NCBI RefSeq assembly: GCF_964340395.1
Contig: NC_135564.1
Coordinates: 9,786,391 to 9,850,390 of the forward strand
Source of the DNA: Glandiceps talaboti
Lineage: Eukaryota; Hemichordata; Enteropneusta; Spengelidae
Reading direction: 5' to 3'
Length of the DNA: 64,000 nt
The notes under the pieces are model-generated. The model saw nothing but the letters and a program-made list of their open reading frames with translations. It did no database searches and was not told where the DNA came from. The stretch's first letter is position 1; each line of letters starts with the position of its first letter. The position numbers and the translations under genes are program-made. Shown here piece by piece: positions 40,977-52,955 of the stretch.

Positions 40977-43900
40977 ACTGGTATGTATGCATGTATGTAT
41001 GTATGTATGTATGTATGTATGTATGTATGTATGTATGTATGTATGTTGTGGCATATGTGTTTGTGTGTATTTGTTACCCAGCCTACATAATACTGTACAT
41101 CTATGTCCATATACTTACATAATCTGAGATTGCCCTATACAGTCTGTCGATATCATCACATTCATATTGACACCAGTCAATGTAGCTCATACTAGTTGTT
41201 ATCTTCCTGGCTGTAATGGATAGAAATGGAGGATTGAGAACTTCTGTATTCATGTAAGTATTGTCAGATTGATAATTTGGAATATCAAAGAAGACACTGA
41301 AATGTAAGATATGCTGTGTTGTTCAGCCCTATCACACTTCTTAACCATGACTGTACTACACTGCCTAAAATCCTGCACAGTGCAACATGATTTACATGTA
41401 GTTACCCAATCAAATACCGTTATGCTATAAAAGGTGTCAAAATGGCTGTTTTCAATCTTACACTGTTGGTTGAACTGAGGAAATGTTTGGATTTGCTGCG
41501 ACTTCAATTTGATTACCCCCACCCCGCGTAATATGGGTCTTATAATCAATGAGTGTAGTTGGCAGTGAAATGTTGAGCACAGTGTTGTTATTGGCTAAGT
41601 GACAAAATGTCTTTAATAATATCTAGCTGTGACTGAAAAGTGTTGTACTTAAACTGTGGCTGAAAATAACAATGAAAATATTACATATTAAAGCTGAAAC
41701 TGTAATATTGTACACCCAGTATGTATTGAATCACCTGTGGGTAAAGGTATTTGAGTAGCTGTAGACATTTTATGGCTGCCAGGCACGATAAATCTAATCA
41801 AATTGATCCGTGGGTCCACACCCAAAAATTAGCTTACCTTGTGTTGACCCTTGTTTTAACTGTGGTCTTGCATTGGTTATCTTTGCAGGCAAATCATGCA
41901 GTGTTTCCAATAACTGAAATAAAGGTGACACTTTCTGTCACAGCTATAGCCATATAAACTTATATCCTATCAAACTTCAAGTGTGTGACACGAGGTATGT
42001 ACAATGTAGGTTGCAATTCTGAGCCCTGATAACTTTGTGACATCAATGTGATTTTTATACTCTTGTGATGAACAAAATACAACAATGGCAGATCAACTAT
42101 CGGAAAGCTAACAAAGACACAAAATTATAACTATCGACTGCTGTTACACATTGATATTAACTATCAATGAATGTTAATGTAATTACACTCTCAGTAGGAT
42201 AACATCTTTGATATTGAGTTCATTTTATGTGGCCACACATTCAATCTTATTCAGTGTTTACACTATCTTGATTAAAGGGTGATTATATCCAGTGGCACAT
42301 AACCAAGGTACCACTATCACCCACTTGTGTAAATCTACCATATGCAACAATAGCTGGTGTGAAATTGTGTCTATCTCAGTTTGTCGATAGCATGTTTTCC
42401 ACAGTAGCACATATACAGTATAGTAAGATAGCTAAATAAACTATACATGCAGTATGTAAGATTTTATTTGAGTGTATTATGATTTAGGTGTTAGATCACT
42501 TATAGTACGCATACATACTGTGGTGATTAGGTCAACACTAAGGCCACCTGCTTAAGTGATGCTGTTTTTTTCTGATGAAAATACAGCTATTTTATTGCTT
42601 TTGCACCTACCACACATTTACAAAGAGGTGCCAGAAACACATATGAAAATGTTGCCGAAAGTGGATCATTTTCAAAATGCTTAGTTTCCTTTCAAAAATG
42701 GATTTCATGTAAACTGGCAAAAACAGAAAGATTTGAAAAAAGCCATATAAATGACCAAAAACAAAACAATTTTAAAATGCACATATTTGGCCTTATGGAT
42801 TACCCAATTGATGACGTATCTACACAATGTACTTAACCATTTCGTTATGTTTGCATGAGTACAATAACATAATATTTTATTTGTGCCATGGTGTTTCAGA
42901 GTCAAAAAAGTTTGTTGACCTATTGATATGAAAATGATATTGATTTTTAGTTTTCTATTTTAAAACATCCAGCAACCACACAGCCTTGGGTAAACAACAA
43001 CACTGTATATTGATATTACAATCTTTGCATGGATTTCCAACTAAAACTATAGCACCATTGCTTCAAGTCTGTAATAGACCATTGCACATCTACTAACTTA
43101 CCATGTTGGCTCCCAGTTTTGACAGAACTGTTGACAACTGTGGAGTTGTACACTGAGAAGGAACTTGTACACTTCTCTGAAGAACAATTGGTCCAACATC
43201 AAACCTAATCACATGAATAGAATGGAATATACATCACTGCTTGTCCCATTGAATGAAATATACATCACTACTTGTCCCATAGAATGAAATATACATCACT
43301 GCTTGTCCCATAGAATGAAATATACATCACTGCTTGTCCCATAGAATGAAATATACATCACTGCTTGTCCCATTGAATGAAATATACATCACTGCTTGTC
43401 CCATAGAGTGAAATATACATCACTGCTTGTCCCATAGAGTGAAATATACATCACTACTTGTCCCATAGAATGAAATATACATCACTGCTTGTCCCATTGA
43501 ATGAAATATACATCACTGCTTGTCCCATAGAATGAAATATACATCACTGCTTGTCCCATAGAGTGAAATATACATCACTACTTGTCCCATAGAATGAAAT
43601 ATACATCACTGCTTGTTGGAACAGCAGTAACTTGTATTACATTTCATACTTTGAAAAGAACAGTTTTATGGCATCTTTATGTGTTTTATGTGTACATGAA
43701 ATGCCAGGTGAACTTGAAATTCATTTGTGAATGTCAGCCATTGTGTAAACAGGCCATAAAACTGTTCTTACCAAATGATGGAATGTAATACAGGTCTCTG
43801 TACTGCCAACGTGCTGTGCCAAGTGTAATTAAATCCTATTTAGTTTGATTAACCCCCCCCCCCCCCCCCCCTCACATGTCTAACAAATTGCACTTAAAGT

Positions 43901-46464
43901 GATTTAACGTGATTGCCATGGTTGTAATTAATCATTGCAAGACAGGGAAAAAAGTCTCAGAGGCCTGTCACTGGTTGTGTATCTAAATCTACAGGAATGC
44001 TTGCTTACTTTGTAGATATCTGAATAATAGAGATACCCGTTACTGTATCACCACTGAGAATGGTATGATAGATAGGTGATGCACCACGCCATCTTGGTAA
44101 TAAGCTTGGGTGCACATTGAGTATACCACTAGAAGAGAATACAGACAACAAAGTAATAATATTAATAAGAGTCTTTATACAAAGCACGAGCCAGGTTCAA
44201 TAACAAATATGTAATATATAGTCTGTTTGTTCTACGTCACGACAACGCGCGTCTATGTCATGACAACGCATGTCTACGTCATTGGTTTTGCTGTGTTCGA
44301 AATATGAGTCGAAACGCTCAAAATTGCCATTTGTTTCCCCATTTTTTTTTATTGCTGCAAATGGTATAATCATATTATTCCCGAAAATATTTCTTCATTC
44401 AGCTGGAAATACTCATGACCTAAGGGTTGTCACTGCTCGTCTAGCGACTCGTAGTGACAAGGACCCCTTAGGTCAATCATATTTTCCTTGGCTGAACATA
44501 GAAAAATGGGAATAATATCTAATTCTCTATCGGTTCTAGTTTCCCACGGTGTCCAGTGAAAGTTACAATATTAGATTGTGCTGATTGTTTTTGTTTGTTT
44601 GTTTGTTTGTTTGTTTGTTTGTTTCAACAAGACACCTTTGTCTTAAACAATTCATACATTTATCATGCATGCTCTGGTCTGGTTAGGTTATATTAGTCTA
44701 AGGAAACTTAAGCAGTCATTGAAAAATATTAGAGAAAAAAGAAATCAGAACTTACTATGGAAATCTGTTGATGATTTCTGGAGGTAGAAGATGTCCGAAT
44801 GACACAACTACACCGACATCATAGTCAATACTACTGTTAATGTCTGGCCACACTGACATGGATAGATTGTTATCCGTAGCATATTGCTGTATTGGGGATA
44901 CAATGTTAAGGTGTCTCCCTCTTCTTAGTGCCTACATAAATACACACAGAATATACATGTACGCTGAGAAGAATAAAAAATACATTTTATCTGAAATGTG
45001 GTCCAAACTAAGGGTAAAAGCATGGATCGCTAATAATAGCATTCAATTTAATAGATAGTGAAAATGAAAAAGTTATCATGTTTATGTAATCTGATTAAAA
45101 TCCGATGTAGATGTCGGCTTATCGTTCATTGCTACAGTAGAGGAGGCTAAAAAATGTAAACATGTACATGTACCAAGAAGGTCAATTCAGGCAAAATAAC
45201 GATGGTAAAATAGCAATGAACAATTAGCCGACATCTACATCGGATTTTAATCAGATTGCATGTTTATGGTGCCTCTCTACAGTTCAAAAATTAAACTCTT
45301 CTGTTCTGTACACCAGGCACCCGAGGGATTTTGAGTCAAAAATCTACGTAAAATTATTTACCTTACTGTGGGAACATACCACTGTTATGTCTTCAACCAA
45401 TGATGAAGATAACCTGTATACGTGAAAAACAATATTAGGTGGTAAAATTGTACATAATTACAATGTACACTTGTATGTCTGGGCCCAGAATTAATGGTAC
45501 ATCATACGTGTACATTTGTAAGATGACAAGTCTAAAATTTTCGACAAAATTGACACGAATGCCAAAAGTACTGCCTGCTTCACGTTAGTATTCAATGGCT
45601 CTCTGTTTGATGCAACCACACAGAAAACAATAAACAGAAACTGCCGATTCAATGTCTACAGAATTTCTTGCTACATTTGTCGAAATGAAATAAACCATAT
45701 AAACTTCCCGCAACAAGAGACAGACATGCAGGCACCATGATGTCTGATGTCTGCATGTCTCCATGGTGGCATGTTAGTTAGTTTCATTTAGACGAAGTGA
45801 AGCAAAAAGCTGTATTCATTCATTCTCGCAAACCAGAGTTGTCAAATTGCTTCCGTAACACCGCGAAATAGTGTCTTGGACTATGCCATAAAAGAGGCTG
45901 TGGTTTACGTCGATGTATTCATTCAATCTTGTTATCTTAAAGTGTAGAATGGGCAGTGTCCTATTTATTTCTGTGGGTTTGTATCAAACAGAGCCAGTGA
46001 AATGGACTGAAATACAAGAGAAAAACCATTTGCCTCACCGAAAAAGGTCAGCCAGTAACTGATACATATGCATGAAGAGATGAAAAATAGTAACCTTACC
46101 TACTTTGATTGAGTACTTTCAACGACTCTACCGCAAATTCATCAGTTCCAAAAAACATTATTTTCCAAGGTGGTAAAGAATGTATTGCAGAGTTTGTATA
46201 TTGCCGACATGAGCTTGTTGACCTTTGACCTTTGGCCCAGTGCATGTGATGGAATAGTCTTTTATGGGTCAGCACATCGGGGCGTAACAAAGTTGTCTCA
46301 TATTTGTTAACAGTACCACAAGTCAAATTGTCCCTACTTTTTGTAAGTATGTACTTGTGTCTTGCTTCTGTAAATGTTCTCCAGGAAACACTTGAGATGT
46401 GACACCCTTGTCTTACTCTGCATACACTACACGGCAACTTCGTAAGGCTGTAAGTCCACTTCAT
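38995..46464 (-). CDS. MTFMT: Mitochondrial methionyl-tRNA formyltransferase (10 coding exons, 437 aa)
   Basis: Transfers formyl from 10-formyl-THF to Met-tRNA in mitochondria, making the initiator fMet-tRNA. Exons on the minus strand: 46464-46100, 45413-45362, 44931-44756, 44128-44009, 43204-43102, 41913-41838, 41210-41119, 40672-40600, 39994-39912, 39168-38995. They total 1,314 bases and every phase joins. Recognised motifs: [18 protein letters not shown] (Rossmann start), [15 protein letters not shown], the formyltransferase signature [15 protein letters not shown] with catalytic Asn and His, FDVGPIVLQ with catalytic Asp, then the C-terminal tRNA-binding domain ending NGWVGFKAV and [11 protein letters not shown]. 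Human MTFMT is 389 residues; the excess is in the N-terminal presequence, about 98 residues before PPWK. A start at Met74 would give a more usual presequence. Confidence 0.93.
39602..39778. repeat. Tandem duplication, about 80-bp unit
   Basis: ATAAAACCTTG(C/T)GGCCAG(G/T)CTTACAGAACTTAATAT occurs at about 39619 and 39700, each followed by AAACTGCA(T/A)GCTCACCCTG and TAAAGG. It lies in the MTFMT intron between exons 9 and 10. Confidence 0.85.
40808..41046. repeat. (GT)n and (GTAT)n compound microsatellite
   Basis: Alternating GT tracts and GTAT tetranucleotide tracts, about 240 bp in total, in the MTFMT intron 7. A shorter GT tract is at 40283-40332. All open frames across it are repeat artefacts. 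Confidence 0.95.
42146..42400. repeat. Dispersed 260-bp repeat, copy 2
   Basis: Direct copy of 37740-37995 within the MTFMT intron between exons 5 and 6. Moderately diverged, with several small indels. Confidence 0.65.
43216..43617. repeat. 31-bp minisatellite in MTFMT
   Basis: About 12-13 units of AATATACATCACTGCTTGTC plus CCATAGAATGA, with variants (CATTG, GAGTG, CTACTTG). On the gene's strand it ends about 12 bases before the exon 5 acceptor, so it replaces the usual polypyrimidine/branch region. Confidence 0.95.
43855..43871. repeat. Poly-C tract
   Basis: Run of about 17 C in an MTFMT intron. A weak assembly point. Confidence 0.9.
44375..44523. mobile_element. Palindromic MITE family C, copy 2
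   Basis: Arms TTATTCCCGAAAATATTTCT ... CATGACCTAAGG and the inverted CCTTAGGTCAATCATATTTT ... AAAAATGGGAATAATA. It is in an MTFMT intron. The interior holds GTCACTGCTCGTCTAGCGAC and its inverted partner, so the arms nearly meet. Confidence 0.65.
45092..45260. repeat. Short foldback with near-perfect arms
   Basis: Left arm contains ATCTGATTAAAATCCGATGT and AGATGTCGGCT; right arm contains AGCCGACATCT and ACATCGGATTTTAATCAGAT. About 50-bp arms with about 65 bp between them. The match is so good that it is probably young. It is in MTFMT intron 2. Confidence 0.8.
45572..46010. mobile_element. MITE family A, copy 5
   Basis: Left CACGTTAGTATTCAATGGCT then CTGTTTGATGCAACCACAC. Right TTTGTATCAAACAGAGCCAG. 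Longer than copy 4 because of extra interior sequence (about 45800-45905). It is in MTFMT intron 1. Confidence 0.7.
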
Positions 46465-48344
46465 TTTAACCAATCACTTCGGACTCATGGCATTCATGTC
46501 AGATATTTCTCACTCTGCTCTGAATGTCAGCATTAACAGCTGTAATAAACACAACCATATACTATAACAGCTGGATGATTTACTAAATGTAGCTGGAATA
46601 GACCAGGTAAATTCTTTACATTCTGAGGTTAAGGGCATATTTAGATGGAAAAGTTAACCCCAGCTTAATGATTATTAACGAAAAACTTTTTTTTTCTGTA
46701 TCAGTATACATCTTGTCTTATCTATATACAATACATTTTTTTTCTACACATTGATTCGAGTACCTGTGTATACAGGTATATAACAATAAATATGTTAATA
46801 TATAAACTAATCTACATTTTGTGCATGGTGTAGTATGTAGATGTACATACTTCTATTTAGTCCTGTTTACAGACCGTGCATGAGACTAGATTACTGACTT
46901 GGGAGGTAGGAGGGACAATTGTCAGAATCGAGTCCCGGATTACTCCGTATGCAAGCAGGACTAACTTGGTGTTTAGAGTCAAGTCAGTAATACAGACTCG
47001 TGCACCGTCATGTAAGCAGGACTAGACTAACTTCTATTAAGACTAAGTTTTACTGTATAAGACTACAAGGGCAACCCTCACCCACCCGACCCATGTTGCC
47101 AACCAGATTAGAGAACTTGGGACACCTGTGACTTGCACTGTCCTGGGCTGTGATATAATGCTTTAATAAAATCCATTTTTAATATAAACCCTAAAGGTTC
47201 TTAATGCTGCGTATGCATCGAAGTTTTTTTCAACCATGGAACTTTGAAAGTACATCTACATGGTGTACCACCTCCAACGGTCCTACTAAATACTGCCCGG
47301 GACTAAATTTTGGTCAATATATATTCGAAGTGGGCCAATGCACGTAAATATCGACTTTTGAGTGCCATTTGGCCACCAGTTTGCTCCCGGGCACTTCTTA
47401 TATCTCCCGGGCATTCCCGGGCAGGATAGGACCCACCTCCAATTATCCTTGGAGTAATTATACTGACAACAATGATCCACGAGAGCGAGGGTGAGATACT
47501 TCTGCAAAATTTGTAACTAACTGTTAACACGCACAAATCAGAAATGCCTTGATGATCACAATAATGTAACCTGGATATAAAGCAACGATCATACTGCCGC
47601 TAAGACACTTACCGCACAACGAATTCCGTCTCATGCATCCCACATGATTTCATGCATGGACGGCGCCATATTTAATTCAATTGTTTGGTGTATCTTTTCT
47701 CCAGAACCATTCTATACACAGAGGGCGCATTCCACTATAGCATGGAAGTATACTTCGAATTCCATGACTATAGCAACTATATCGTTCACGCAAAAAACCT
47801 TAGGGAACGAAATTACGTGCATGGGAACCTTGGGGTAGAAACATACATATCATAGAGTACAGACTTTATTGGTTACCATTACTATTTTTGTGTGAAAATA
47901 AATAAACTTGACATTTACGTTTACCACGACTAAACGAATTATCAGTGGGGGTGGGGGTCATATTTCACTTAATATTCGGGCTTGGATTAGCCAGGAATTA
48001 GTCACCACTTGGTAGCATCACCCACTCTCTCGCGACTAGCTCACAGATCTAGACAGCAAGAAGTACACACCAGGCGAAATCATGAACTTAAGTGGAAAAG
48101 AGTGACCAGATCACAGCTAGAGTCTGCACAAGACTGAACACCGGGACAAAACTCGGCACACTGCTCTCCGTTGATTCTTTCTTTTATTCAACATTTTCCC
48201 TACCATACGTACGATTCTAAAATATTAAGAGCAGTAAATCAATGCTGTCATCAAAATCTAAATTTATGTTAATTACGTGAACTAATATTCTAGTCAAGGG
48301 TTGTCATAATAAAAAATAATAGCGTTATTAGGCCGAAAAAGGTT

Positions 48345-48530
48345 TGGTTCCGGTCACCCGACCGACTCCACCTAGTTTTTCACTGCCAACCCTGAATTTT
48401 TTTTTATGGATTCGGAAAAACTGAAATAAAATCGCGAAATTGTGAAATCTCGCGAAAAATAGTGGATGCGGAAACTGACATCAACTTAAAAAGACAGTTA
48501 TAAAACTGAGTGTAATCTGAACCACGCGAT
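48345..48530. mobile_element. MITE family B, copy 4 (shortened)
   Basis: Starts TTTGGTTCCGGTCACCCGAC and ends GAGTGTAATCTGAACCACGC. It lacks most of the interior found in the other copies. Confidence 0.65.
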
Positions 48531-48599
48531 TATTTGATATTCTATATTCAGTGATGATGGGTAACTGCCATGCAAATGTGTTTGTGTATGCCTTCACAC

Positions 48600-48746
<147 letters not shown>

Positions 48747-49586
48747 CCTCAGGAGCAGTCGTTCACCTTGTACGCGTACGTTTATACAATTGTTCACTTT
48801 ATTTACCTACCATACATTTAATTATGTGGCAGTCGATAACCAAGCGAATGTGTGTGTCCAAATATTCTTTAGAAGTTAAAGTGTAGACAATGTAGCCATA
48901 TGGTTGTATAATAACAAGTGCAAGTTTGACGTACTCGGAGGTATTTACATGAGTGCTTGCAATGTTCTCTCCCGGGGGCGGTACCAGTGGCCAACTCAGG
49001 TAGGGGTGTGTGGCCAGTGCTGGAAACCCCAGGCCCCATTTTAGACCCACTTTGACCAAAAATCAAGACCCCATTTAATCTCTGGCCGTACATATTGTAA
49101 TAATACATTAATACAAACCCAGACAACTAGTAGATGTTAAAGCAGAGTTGGTACGTTTTGGGGGATAATTTTATTGTGAAACGTACAAGCAGTATTATAC
49201 TTACCAGAGCATACTTAGCCATCACTTCCAATTGACTGAAGTTACAGTATACTCAGTATGTTAAGATATTACTTATAAACGATTCGATGACGTAACTTAT
49301 CATAGATATAAAATGTCTAGGAAATCCCCACAAGGCTATGCTATCAACTCTTCTAATATTGTCAGAAGAGAATTATGGCATCATAGATGGCATGTATCGA
49401 TATTAACAACATTATACTAAAATAGTTTAGTTGTGATTTTACGTAAGAATATGCGAGTGAGTGAAAAACTTATGAACTCAACTCGTGCCACATCAAAATA
49501 AGATAAAAGCATATCTCATATTTCTGTTTTAAAACAAATTTTAATTTCTTTTAATTTACATAGACACTGATATGTTGAGTCTTGGG

Positions 49587-49946
49587 TTAGTAGATACCGG
49601 AACACGGTCGACAAAAACAGTTCATAACCACAGGAACAGTAACTGATTTCGTTTTTCTAAGTAATGGACATTGCAAAGTAAATTTGACGAGGCGTCTCCG
49701 CAGAGGCGCACAACACGTACAATCATCACGGTAAACCAATGTCTGATCGTGCCCACTCCAAAAAGGTTGGCTGCGAGACGGGCACGTTCCTCTGCATGCG
49801 GTCGTCGGGATTCGTTTTAGCAAACATCCTGGTCTGTTGACTACCAGGGAAACAAAGACCCTGTTACACTCCGCTGAGGATGATTCTGGGCACGTTGTCA
49901 TGACAATAATAATTGCTAGGAGATATATGCCGAAATTGTTAATCAT
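49587..49946 (-). CDS. Bursicon-alpha-like secreted cystine-knot protein (119 aa)
   Basis: A signal peptide (about residues 1-25, hydrophobic GIYLLAIIIVM) precedes a cystine-knot domain of about 92 residues. The cysteine pattern is C-x14-GC-x9-C-x3-C, then DCTCC, QC, and the terminal NCFCRPC. The GC..KRIP..AC.G.C.S block, the C-x-CC cluster and the final C-x-CRPC are those of bursicon alpha, which has 11 cysteines and pairs with a beta subunit to activate an LGR-type receptor. There is no CC in the DAN/sclerostin families at this place. Start chosen because the signal peptide begins there. The frame is also open to the acceptor, and this acceptor (strong pyrimidine tract, GGCAG) starts the exon at 49983. 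Alternatives: another CTCK-family member. The receptor and partner are not in the window. Confidence 0.65.
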   Translation of the reverse strand: MINNFGIYLLAIIIVMTTCPESSSAECNRVFVSLVVNRPGCLLKRIPTTACRGTCPSRSQPFWSGHDQTLVYRDDCTCCAPLRRRLVKFTLQCPLLRKTKSVTVPVVMNCFCRPCSGIY

Positions 49947-49983
49947 TTCAATGAGCTGACGATGTTCAAACAGTTCTGTTCGC
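49947..49983 (-). other. 5' UTR part of the bursicon-like exon, with splice acceptor
   Basis: On the minus strand CCTCTTTCCCTTTTTTCTTG and then GCAG is followed by 37 bases before the ATG. A very strong acceptor, so at least one upstream exon exists. A candidate is the minus-strand TCGAG|GTAAGT donor at 53170-53168; the sequence upstream of that donor has a stop and no start in the matching frame, fitting a noncoding leader. The pairing is an inference. Confidence 0.4.
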
Positions 49984-51740
49984 CTGCCAAGAAAAAAGGG
50001 AAAGAGGATATATTCAACACATTGGTCTTAAACTTATTTTTTGTTTTGAAAAAAAAATCAGCGACATTACTGGTTTGTTGATAAATAAAAGCTATTGAAT
50101 ACACTAATTTTACCACAGAATAACTTTCATTTGGAATATGATCCCCAATAGTTAGTTATTCGCTGATAAACGAAATCACACAATCGAAATCGTAAAAAAA
50201 TGATAATAAAAAAAAAATAATAAATTTAAGTACTAGAAATATACCTAGGTCAATTTATATTAAACTTCAGTACTTCGAAGATGAATTTCGACATCCTATT
50301 ATCAAACATATGATGAACTGTTTCAGTAAATATTTATCACTACTGAAAAACGTGTGAATTATGTTCCAAAATTATACCGAGCCTCGGCCACACTAACCAC
50401 CCCACCCCCACCCCCAAAAGAGAATTGTTTCTGTCAGTTCTGGTCAGCGCGCGCATCACTTAAATACCCTCCCGTCGGTCTTTTTTGTGTGTGTTTGTCC
50501 AGCCCATGCAGTCAAAATACCCCCCCCTACTTCAGTGATGATTACATAAACACTTGCTCTAAAGTACTACATGTAAATAAAAAGAACAATAAATGCCATA
50601 AATAGAAGACTGAGTGACAGGTTTGTTGAGAATTACAAAAATAAAAAAGAAATCGTGTCGTCGCACCATTTTAGACAACCTGTCCAGACCAGAAACATTT
50701 TCCCCCTTATTATTAGAAAGTATATGACAATTTTAAATATCAAGACGTTTATTACATTTGTATTCTAGGATCAAATATTTTATAAGTGTAATATATGTCA
50801 AATTCCAACGGCAACGTTGAGTGTGTGTACTGATCGCAAACTAAAAGTTACGGGTTTATTATTTCCGTACTGAGCCAACGCTACAAAACTGATGCAATTT
50901 TCGATGAGAACTTTCAAGAATATGTCCGTCTTTAGTTATTGCTTTATGATTATATAGTATTTTTGAAGGTGGATATGTAGCAATTTACGAAGGTATGTGT
51001 GTTCGATCATTACAAATTGAAATGGTGTATCTTTTCCATTGTAAACTCATAGGGCTAATTTTCAATTCCAGGTCAGTGTCTCGATATTTCCAACGTGTAT
51101 CAAGCCAATTCTATGAATATAGTCCCAAAAACGCGACCAAGTACAACGACATTTCTTTCCTGTATGTTCATAATACTGTAGTTTAGTCGAACTTTAGGGG
51201 ATATTAAAATATGTAGTACTCTCTAAAATGGCAGTTTCATAGGCTTTCTGGGCGCTTTCTGGGCGTGTTACATTGGTCAAAGACACTGTACTGAGTGTCA
51301 TCTTAATTCGGCCTCTCTTTATATGCAGAGCGGGCGTGAAGTTATCCAACAGTGCCAGTAAAGGATGTAATTGAGTTTAATTTGTACTTGATACCTCAGA
51401 GTATACGTAGTAAAGGTGACAATTGATTTTACACCATTTATCTAATTTCATTGTTGCATATAATTACGTCATTAGTTTGTATACGTCATGACCATAACAT
51501 GGATGGGCTTGTGGCACATACAATAGGTGAATATTGGTATTTTCTGTTTTTATTTTATGCCACATTCACAATGTCTATTCTGAAGTCAAGTAAACGTCCA
51601 CTGAAAACCAGTGTGATAGTTCAGCAGTTTGTCTCTTCATATGGTAGATAGTCATTTCATTGTAATTAGGCAAAATAAAACTAAATGTTTGTTTCCGATA
51701 ACACGATTCCAGAAAATAGGGGTATATATGTCGTAATTTA

Positions 51741-51743
51741 ATT

Positions 51744-51824
<81 letters not shown>
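51741..51824. repeat. (TTTA)n microsatellite
   Basis: About 21 uninterrupted TTTA units. Confidence 0.97.
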
Positions 51825-51828
<4 letters not shown>

Positions 51829-52615
51829 AATATTACGTCGACCCAAGATAAGATACTGGTCGGTCACAATATTTCTGTGAGTGTTTGACACGTGTAAAAA
51901 GAAGTTAATGAAAGACAATTAAGTCTGACGAACACATTACGCAGACTGTACTATTATAGTCCAAAAGCGATTTCCTTTTAAAAAGTGACCACAGGCACAG
52001 ATCAGGCAAAGGCATGAAGGTGTACACGCAAGTAGAAGTAAATTATATACCATTTTACCTTTTTGCTTGCAAAAAATGTTTAGGGTCAGGGGTCGGCCAG
52101 GTTATTAGAAACACAATTTTTTCATTGAGCCTAGTGTCAGTTTTACTGTCAATTTCAACCCCGTATTACAAAAAAATGGGGGTATTTTATCACAATTTAA
52201 ACCGAACTGACCCCCGGTAAATTTCTTCTGCGATTTAAGATTTAATATATCTGTGCCTTTCGTTATTTAACAGAATGAATTCTCCCCGGAAATAAAATTG
52301 TTCGCATCGTCGAATCATTTGGGAAAGTATAGACACAATTTTAACGTCACTGAAACTGCAGTGTTGCGGTTGAATTCATTAATTCCACGGAAATGAAGCC
52401 AAGCATTTAATGAATGTGTCATTTTCTGATAATTAACCACAAACAGCAAAGGTCAGCAAAGTGTGACAAGGAAATCAAATATTGAAGCGAAAACTGCACA
52501 AGATTGAATCATACGACTGCATATGAAGGCCTACTAACTATATCGTACAGAGCCTCAGAGTGTAAACCAATCAACAAGTCAATGTTGGCTGCGTAAGAGC
52601 ACATATACATACACG

Positions 52616-52955
52616 TGCCCGTTTCATAGTAGTGTTTAATGGCTCTGTTTAATGCAACCACGCAGAAACCAAAGAAAATGCACATTCCAGTTGCAATTTA
52701 CTTCATTCAGACAAACTGTTGCCAAAATTGCTATCTCAGGTTACTTTTTAAAGTGTGGATGCAGACACACGGGCGCCAATGTTTTGATGTCTACATGGTG
52801 GTAGCAAGTTGGTTCATTTCATTACAAAAAAAAATCGCAAAAAAACCCTATTCATTCAATCTTGCTATCTTAAAGTGTAGCATGCGCTGTTTTCTTTTTG
52901 GTTTCTGTGTGGTTGTATCAAACTTAGCTAGTGAATACTAATATGAAAATGGCGG
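52616..52955. mobile_element. MITE family A, copy 6
   Basis: Left GCCCGTTTCATAGTAGTGTT then GGCTCTGTTTAATGCAACC. Right GGTTGTATCAAACTTAGCTA then ACTAATATGAAAATGGC. About 340 bp. Confidence 0.7.

Noticed and set aside
43216-43617. CRISPR-like array of 31-bp repeats
   Set aside because: Contiguous units with no spacers; an intronic minisatellite.
47286-47536. Two overlapping minus-strand frames near a CCCGGGCA-repeat segment
   Set aside because: Short internal repeats explain the frames; no domain.
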